NCBI GenBank assembly: GCA_036260375.1
Contig: DASZZZ010000119.1
Span: 1 to 10,994, forward strand
Direction: 5' to 3'
DNA length: 10,994 nucleotides
From: DASZZZ01 sp036260375
GTDB taxonomy: Bacteria; Actinomycetota; CADDZG01; WHSQ01
Shown: positions 6,854 to 10,994 of the stretch, in pieces
How positions within the stretch are numbered: position 1 is the first letter of the stretch
Layout of the letters: each line of letters opens with the position of its first letter
Position numbers and translations under genes: made by a program
The notes under the pieces: model-generated
Told to the model about the DNA's origin: nothing
Seen by the model: only the letters and a program-made list of their open reading frames with translations
Database searches by the model: none

Positions 6854-7594
6854 TCAGCAGAAGCGCGGCAGGTGGTGCGCGATCTGCGCCCGCCACGACG
6901 GCCAGTCGTGCGGGACGTCGTGGCCCCACAGGTCCATCTCGACCGGGATGCCCTTGGCGCCGAGGAGCGCCGCGAAGCGCCGAGTGCTCTCGAGCGCGCC
7001 GGTCGTGTCCTCCCACTGGCCCTGTCCGCAGACCAGCACCAGGCTAACCCGAGCGCGCAGCCACTCGAGGTGGTCGCCGTCGAGGTTGGCGACGTAGTCC
7101 GTGGGGTTGTTGAAGTAGAACGCGTCGCCGCGCTCGCCGCCGCCGAGCACCGACACGTCGTAGACGCCGCTGTGGCACAACGCGAGCGGGAACAGGTCGG
7201 CGTGGCGCAGCGCGAAGTTGGCGGCGTGGTACGCGCCGAAGCTGCAGCCGGTGGTCGCGACGTCGAGCGGACCGCCGCAGTCGTCGTGGATCCACGGCAC
7301 GACGACGCCCGTTATCCACTCGTCGAAGAGCTCGTGGCGCCGGGCCTTGTCCTCGAGCGACAGGCCCGGCGCGTGCCAGCTGCCGGCGTCGTAGCTGTCG
7401 ACGCAGTAGAGCTTGACGCGCCCACCGTCGATAAGCTCTTCGACCGCGGCCACCATGCCGCGGTCCTCGTAGTCGAACGCGCGCCCCTGCTCCGACGGGA
7501 ACGCCAGCACGGGCCGTCCGTAGTGCCCGTACGCGACGACGTCGCCGTCGGCGCCGATGCCCGGGGCGTGCAGCGACAGGTGGCGGCGCCTCAT
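6854..7594 (-). CDS. COG4947-type esterase, alpha/beta-hydrolase fold
   Basis: This 246-residue single-domain hydrolase belongs to the esterase-D-like group (Pfam Esterase; relatives include Fes and antigen 85). N-terminal strands carry VAYGHYGRPVLAFPSEQGRAFDYEDRGM (20-47), a layout I associate with COG4947. VKLYCVDSYDAGSW (60-73) follows. The nucleophile elbow is TTGCSFGAYHAANFAL (114-129), with Ser118 in G-x-S-x-G. LVCGQGQWED (187-196) probably supplies the acid, and LWGHDVPHDWPSW (222-234) the catalytic His, most likely His229. No signal peptide is visible, so it is cytoplasmic. It lies 13 bases after the Fes-like esterase gene and 10 bases before the ATP-grasp gene, all on one strand, so translation is probably coupled. 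No clear ribosome binding site precedes its ATG. The physiological ester is unknown. Confidence 0.75.
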   Translation of the reverse strand: MRRRHLSLHAPGIGADGDVVAYGHYGRPVLAFPSEQGRAFDYEDRGMVAAVEELIDGGRVKLYCVDSYDAGSWHAPGLSLEDKARRHELFDEWITGVVVPWIHDDCGGPLDVATTGCSFGAYHAANFALRHADLFPLALCHSGVYDVSVLGGGERGDAFYFNNPTDYVANLDGDHLEWLRARVSLVLVCGQGQWEDTTGALESTRRFAALLGAKGIPVEMDLWGHDVPHDWPSWRAQIAHHLPRFC

Positions 7595-7607
7595 GCGGGC
7601 GCGTCCG

Positions 7608-8678
7608 TCACGTCCACGTTCTCCGGAGCAGGTGCAGGAGCGGCGGCACGAACGCGTCGCGCCACGCGATCCAGTTGTGGCCGTCCCGCACCTCGTGGAG
7701 GGCGACGTCGTAGCCCTGGCGCGCCAGCGCGGCGCGCGTCGCCCGGTTGTTGGCGAGGTTCTCCTCGATCGCGCCGCACGTCATCGCGACGGGGACGGAG
7801 TGCGGCCAGCTCTCGGCCGCGTCGACGCGACCGACGAAGCGCGCGACGCGCCGGAAGCGCGTGAAGCCGGACTCGTGGGCGTCGAAGCGGTGCCGGAAGA
7901 AGCTGCCCGACTGCAGGAACAGCGCGCCCAACGACGCCGGCGCGCTGCGGTGCGCGTGCAGCATCGCGAGCGCGCCGAGGCTCGCTCCCATGCCGACGCG
8001 CATCGCGCGGCCCTCGGGCACGGGCGCCCGCGCCGCGAGCGCGGGCAGGACCTCGTGCGTGAGGGCGCGGGCGTAGGCCGGCGACGCGGAGTAGTCCCGG
8101 TCGCGGTCGACCGGCGGCAGCAGCGCGGCCCGCATCGGCGGCAGCGTCCCGTCGCCGACGTGGACGTCGAGCAGGTGGGTCAGCGCCGACAGGCGGGCGT
8201 ACTCGGGGCCGTCGTGCGCGACGAGCAGCGGAAGGCGGTCGCCGGCGCCGGCGCCAGGGCTCGACCACAGCTCGACCGTTATGGTTGCGCCCAGGGCGGC
8301 GCTCGGGACGTCCAGCCGGGACACGTGCCCGCGCGCCGCCGGCTCCCGCCCGACCCACTCCGGGGGCCGGTACGCGGGGAGCTCGACGACCGACTTGTCG
8401 CCGAACGGGCCCGGCGCCCGGCGCGGGTTCGCGGGGTCGCACACGACCTCGGTCGTCCCGTCGGCGCGCGTCAGCTCGAGCCGGTACTCCATGCGATCGG
8501 CGCCGGCGAGCGGGAAGCGCAGCTCCCACGCGCCGTCGCGGCGCTCGAAGGGGGGCCCGACGCGCGGCCGGCGCACCTCCTGCAGGAGGCGCACGCCGGC
8601 GAGCTCCCGGTCGGGGTCGCGGACCCGGAACGTGACGCCGGCGTCGCCCACCACGGGCCCGGCGTCGAGGATCTTCAT
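7608..8678 (-). CDS. Fes-like two-domain esterase (N-terminal beta-sandwich plus alpha/beta hydrolase)
   Basis: This 356-residue protein has an N-terminal beta-rich domain (about 1-105) that resembles the E-set/CBM48-like domain preceding the hydrolase in enterochelin esterases. It ends in VVCDPANPRRAPGPFGDKS (78-96), the typical 'DP.NP' turn. The hydrolase half starts about 115 and shows LPLLVAHDGPEY (149-160), ALLPPVDRDRDYSASPAY (185-202), the elbow RVGMGASLGALAML (227-240) with Ser233, CGAIEENLANNR (301-312) as probable acid region, and DGHNWIAWRDAF (332-343) with catalytic His334. It has no signal peptide. It is the first gene of the three-gene minus-strand unit. True siderophore hydrolysis would need siderophore synthesis or uptake genes, and none are in the window, so Fes activity should not be assumed. 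Confidence 0.75.
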   Translation of the reverse strand: MKILDAGPVVGDAGVTFRVRDPDRELAGVRLLQEVRRPRVGPPFERRDGAWELRFPLAGADRMEYRLELTRADGTTEVVCDPANPRRAPGPFGDKSVVELPAYRPPEWVGREPAARGHVSRLDVPSAALGATITVELWSSPGAGAGDRLPLLVAHDGPEYARLSALTHLLDVHVGDGTLPPMRAALLPPVDRDRDYSASPAYARALTHEVLPALAARAPVPEGRAMRVGMGASLGALAMLHAHRSAPASLGALFLQSGSFFRHRFDAHESGFTRFRRVARFVGRVDAAESWPHSVPVAMTCGAIEENLANNRATRAALARQGYDVALHEVRDGHNWIAWRDAFVPPLLHLLRRTWT

Positions 8679-8686
8679 GCGTCGGG

Positions 8687-8692
8687 ACGATA
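8687..8692 (-). promoter_or_regulatory. Candidate -10 element of the esterase/ATP-grasp operon
   Basis: TATCGT on the minus strand fits TAnnnT and ends 8 bases before the ATG at 8678, which itself lacks a ribosome binding site. This arrangement suggests a leaderless message, as is common in actinobacteria. No clear -35 is seen. Confidence 0.35.
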
Positions 8693-8725
8693 CATGGACG
8701 ACGCGCCGGGTCCTCGGTCCGCGCG

Positions 8726-8755
8726 CCGGCGGGCGCCCCGAAGGACGCCCGCCGG
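8726..8755. repeat. Strong hairpin with UUCG-type loop, copy 1
   Basis: CCGGCGGGCG (8726-8735) pairs perfectly with CGCCCGCCGG (8746-8755). After one C/A mismatch, two further pairs close a CGAA loop. Read on the minus strand the loop is the very stable C(UUCG)G tetraloop. There is no T-tract on either side. Positions 8728-8749 match 10973-10994 at 21 of 22 bases in the same orientation. It lies between two divergent genes, where neither needs a terminator. Confidence 0.75.
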
Positions 8756-8807
8756 TGGCTCCGACGTGTTGCGGCGACCGCTCCCTACTCGGCGTACTCC
8801 GGGCGTC

Positions 8808-8819
8808 GCCGCGCGAGAT
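8808..8819 (+). repeat. Left 12-bp direct repeat flanking the low-GC gene
   Basis: GCCGCGCGAGAT here and GCTGCGCGAGAT at 10941-10952 agree at 11 of 12 bases in the same orientation. They bracket the low-GC gene closely. They could be a target-site duplication or attachment-like scar. In such GC-rich DNA chance is a serious alternative. Confidence 0.35.
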
Positions 8820-8839
8820 CGAGGGTTAGACGCTACCCC

Positions 8840-8867
8840 TTGACTCTGTGTCTCCGACCGCTAAGAT
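8840..8867 (+). promoter_or_regulatory. Sigma-70-like promoter of the PIN-like gene
   Basis: TTGACT (8840-8845) and TAAGAT (8862-8867), 16 bases apart, make the best -35/-10 pair in the window. Transcription would begin near 8874. That is downstream of the in-frame GTG 8848 and ATG 8866, so translation should start at ATG 8908. Confidence 0.6.
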
Positions 8868-8907
8868 GACACGGCTGGAATTACGCCACTGTAAGGCGAG
8901 ACTCGGG

Positions 8908-10941
8908 ATGGATTCCCTCCTTATCAGCTTCGCGATTCTCAAGACGAATTTCGACGAGCAGGGCAAGGATTACATCGACAACTTCTTGCCCTTCGTTGCA
9001 GAGTGCCTTCGCCAGTGCCGCGTTTCGGAAGTGTCAATCCCGTGGCTCCAGTCGCGACTTCGCGACACATTTGGGCTCGATCTGCCGCAGGGCGCCCTGC
9101 AGATGCTCCTCAAGCGCGCGAGGAAGAGCAACCTCGTGATGTGGGAGAACGGTATATATCGCCGAAACGAGCATGCGCTGAGCGCCTATGACCTCACGGC
9201 AATGCGTCGCGATGCTGAGCGTCAGCACGGCGCGCTCATCGAGAAGTTTCAGTCGTTCACATCGCAACGACACTCTCTTGAACTGCCGGTTGACGTTGCC
9301 GAAAAGACGCTACTCGACTACATCTCAGCACACGCTGTCCCGATCCTCGGTTCTGTTGTTCGCGGCGATCCGGTCACCATCGCGTACGAGAAGCAAGGAC
9401 GTACGGAGTTCTTGGTCAGCGGCTTCATCGTGCACCTCTATGAAGAAGATCCCGCAGGGTTCTCATACCTGGAAACGGTCGTCAAAGGTCAGATGCTTGC
9501 GGCCGCGCTGTTCTTCCCTGCGGGCAAAGCGAGTCAGCGATTTCACGATGTAACGTTCTATCTCGATACTCCGTTTCTCTTGCGCGCTCTTGGTTTTGAA
9601 GGGAGTACTGCGAGCGAAGCGTGCTTGGAGCTACTCCATCTCGCCCGTGAACTGGGAGCTCGACTTGCATGCTTCCATCACACTCTCACGGAGTTGGAAG
9701 GCGTCTTGGAAGGTTGCGCTAATGCGCTCCAGCCACCGCATCGGACTCGCGATTCCCTTGGCGGTGTTGAGGAGTACTGCCTTCGAGAGCGACTTAGCGC
9801 GAGTGATCTCCGACTCATGATCGCGAAGGTGCGGCCTCGTTTGCAGGGTATCGGCGTTCACATTGATGAGACGCCACCTTATGAGAAGCGCCTCTCTGTC
9901 GACGAACGTGAGTTCGAGAAGGTACTAGCCGATGAGATCTCATACTCGCGACACGGTGCTCTAGTTCATGATCTAAATTGCGTCACCGCGGTGTATCGTT
10001 TGCGCAAAGGACGACGTTGCAACGAACTTGAGCGTTGCTCTGCGATTTTCGTCACGCCAAACGCGGGCGTCGTGCGTGCGGCGCGCAAGTTCTTCCAGAG
10101 GGAATCGCTGAGCAGGGGCATACCCCACGCTATGCTTGATCACGATTTGACCGCCCTTGTATGGCTCAAGCGGCCGTTTGAGGCGCCCGACTTGCCCAAG
10201 AAGAGACTCATCGCCGATTGCTACGCAGCCCTAACTCCCAATGAGACGCTTTGGCGGCGGTACTTGACTGAGATCGAGCGTCTGAGAGCGGCCAACGATC
10301 TGACTGAAGACGACTACTACACGTTGCGCTTTTCGCTCCAAGCGCGTAGAGCACTTGTCGACGAGACACTCGGAGAGCCCGAGGCCTTCAGTACAGGCAC
10401 TATTCACGAGGTGTTGGAGCGTGCCAGAAAGCATGCGACGGCGGATCTGGAGAACCGCTTGCGCAAGAAAGAAGCTGAACGTGCTGCCGAGACGAGACGT
10501 CGCGAGCATGAGGCTGAAGCGCGCGCGCGCGACCGCGCCACATACGAGGCAGCCCGCATGGAGCAGCGAAGGCGAATGCGGGCGGAGACGACGAAGTTCG
10601 CCGAGCGGATCATAGCGGTGCTTGTCAGCTCCATTGCGGCGCTGTTCGGCGTCGCGGCCCTCGTGGGCGCGTTCGAGTGGCGCGGAACGTCAGGTGTCGT
10701 TGCGACGATTGTGTCCTTTCTTGCAGCCCTTACGGGCTTTCTCGGCGCTCTCAATTTGTCATACGGCAAGTCCGTACGCGATTGGCTAACTGACCGTCTC
10801 CAGCCTGTCATCGAACGGCGTCGTATGCGCATGTACCAGACGGTGTTCGGTGAGGAATCGGCGCAAAGCGACTCCGCGGCCCAAGTCAGTGAGGACCCCC
10901 TTGACCACGCGGAGAAGGAACGCTCGGAGCCGCGCCCCTAG
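8908..10941 (+). CDS. Probable membrane-anchored PIN-like nuclease with N-terminal winged helix; low-GC, likely acquired
   Basis: From ATG 8908 the protein has 677 residues. The frame opens at GTG 8848, giving 697, but a promoter overlaps that start and AAGGCGAG lies before 8908. In 697-residue numbering, residues 40-108 look like a winged helix (VSIPWLQSRLRDTFGLDLPQ, then LVMWENGIYRR). Residues 235-415 look PIN-like. YLDTPFLLRALG holds the first acidic residue (Asp240), HTLTELEGVL the second (Glu282/Glu284) and HGALVHDLNCVTAVYRL the third (Asp375). FVTPN (401-405) sits where PIN domains have T-x-D, with Asn405 replacing Asp. A long charged coiled coil spans about 520-585, followed by two membrane helices (about 588-608 and 615-637) and an acidic cytoplasmic tail. 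Base use differs sharply from the neighbours (31/60 G+C against 51/60 in counted rows), pointing to transfer. No partner gene is visible. A toxin or phage-defence role is inference. Confidence 0.65.
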   Translation: MDSLLISFAILKTNFDEQGKDYIDNFLPFVAECLRQCRVSEVSIPWLQSRLRDTFGLDLPQGALQMLLKRARKSNLVMWENGIYRRNEHALSAYDLTAMRRDAERQHGALIEKFQSFTSQRHSLELPVDVAEKTLLDYISAHAVPILGSVVRGDPVTIAYEKQGRTEFLVSGFIVHLYEEDPAGFSYLETVVKGQMLAAALFFPAGKASQRFHDVTFYLDTPFLLRALGFEGSTASEACLELLHLARELGARLACFHHTLTELEGVLEGCANALQPPHRTRDSLGGVEEYCLRERLSASDLRLMIAKVRPRLQGIGVHIDETPPYEKRLSVDEREFEKVLADEISYSRHGALVHDLNCVTAVYRLRKGRRCNELERCSAIFVTPNAGVVRAARKFFQRESLSRGIPHAMLDHDLTALVWLKRPFEAPDLPKKRLIADCYAALTPNETLWRRYLTEIERLRAANDLTEDDYYTLRFSLQARRALVDETLGEPEAFSTGTIHEVLERARKHATADLENRLRKKEAERAAETRRREHEAEARARDRATYEAARMEQRRRMRAETTKFAERIIAVLVSSIAALFGVAALVGAFEWRGTSGVVATIVSFLAALTGFLGALNLSYGKSVRDWLTDRLQPVIERRRMRMYQTVFGEESAQSDSAAQVSEDPLDHAEKERSEPRP

Positions 10942-10952
10942 CTGCGCGAGAT
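10941..10952 (+). repeat. Right 12-bp direct repeat flanking the low-GC gene
   Basis: This is the second copy of the GC(C/T)GCGCGAGAT repeat, and it starts on the last base of the stop codon. It also contributes the left arm of the small hairpin that follows the gene, which offers a competing explanation for its presence. Confidence 0.35.
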
Positions 10953-10959
10953 TTCGCGC
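10944..10959 (+). terminator. Possible terminator hairpin after the PIN-like gene
   Basis: GCGCGA and TCGCGC form a perfect 6-bp stem around a GATT loop, two bases after the stop codon. A C-run follows instead of a T-run, so if it terminates transcription it is not a classical intrinsic terminator. Confidence 0.35.
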
Positions 10960-10972
10960 CCCCCGGGCGCGC

Positions 10973-10994
10973 GGCGGGCGCCCCGAAGGGCGCC
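10973..10994. repeat. Hairpin with UUCG-type loop, copy 2 (cut by window end)
   Basis: GGCGCCC (10977-10983) pairs perfectly with GGGCGCC (10988-10994) around CGAA; on the minus strand this is a UUCG loop. It matches 8728-8749 at 21 of 22 bases, and the right arm probably continues beyond the window. It may serve as the terminator of the upstream gene or belong to a dispersed hairpin family. Confidence 0.65.

Noticed and set aside
7608..8678. Siderophore (enterobactin-type) utilisation locus
   Set aside because: The first gene resembles Fes in layout, but no uptake, export or biosynthesis gene is present, and the partner genes do not fit a known siderophore cluster.
5366..8843. Long frames opposite or inside the esterase/ATP-grasp genes (5366-6625 minus, 5659-7047 plus, 6662-7864 plus, 7557-8843 plus, 7591-8529 minus)
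   Set aside because: Low-complexity Arg/Ala/Val/Asp-rich translations lacking motifs, while the overlapping frames encode recognisable hydrolases and a ligase.
8679..8907. tRNA gene or phage-type attachment site at the left edge of the low-GC gene
   Set aside because: No cloverleaf or T-loop signature was found, and no integrase or transposase gene lies in the window. Only the short direct repeat remains as evidence of insertion.

Overview
The window looks like chromosomal DNA from a high-GC actinobacterium. One 60-base row that I counted (2881-2940) is 51/60 G+C. The actinobacterial signs are a BldD-type regulator with an intact c-di-GMP signature, a DUF3105 protein, a class II fructose-1,6-bisphosphatase and a bacterial topoisomerase IB. 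A deep-branching lineage such as the Thermoleophilia would fit, but that placement is an inference without any database support.

Layout. 1-155: gene-free stretch with a degenerate ~22-bp GC-rich tandem repeat and the ribosome binding site of the next gene. 156-638 (+): BldD-like c-di-GMP-responsive regulator. 646-996 (-): small four-helix membrane protein, convergent with bldD. 1063-1929 (+): membrane-anchored DUF3105 protein with a Pro/Ser then poly-glycine tail. 1999-3318 (+): GAF-containing sensor histidine kinase without an adjacent response regulator. 3315-4367 (-): DNA topoisomerase IB, whose stop codon interlocks with that of the kinase. 4488-5489 (+): glpX, divergent from the topoisomerase gene. 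5602-8678 (-): a tight three-gene unit, transcribed in the order Fes-like two-domain esterase, COG4947-type esterase, ATP-grasp ligase, with gaps of 13 and 10 nt. 8908-10941 (+): a large gene of clearly lower GC (31/60 in the counted row 9241-9300). It encodes a probable winged-helix / PIN-like nuclease / coiled-coil / two-helix membrane protein.

Most of the window is core, vertically inherited-looking sequence, with housekeeping genes (glpX, topoisomerase IB) and regulatory genes (BldD, kinase). Two parts stand out. The ligase-plus-two-esterases unit looks like one small, uncharacterised make-and-break pathway. The low-GC PIN-like gene looks acquired: it has its own near-consensus promoter, an imperfect 12-bp direct repeat on each side, and near-identical UUCG-loop hairpins outside those. 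I regard it as the best candidate for an undescribed (defence- or toxin-like) system, as a single-gene cargo. The nuclease assignment rests on motif reading only.
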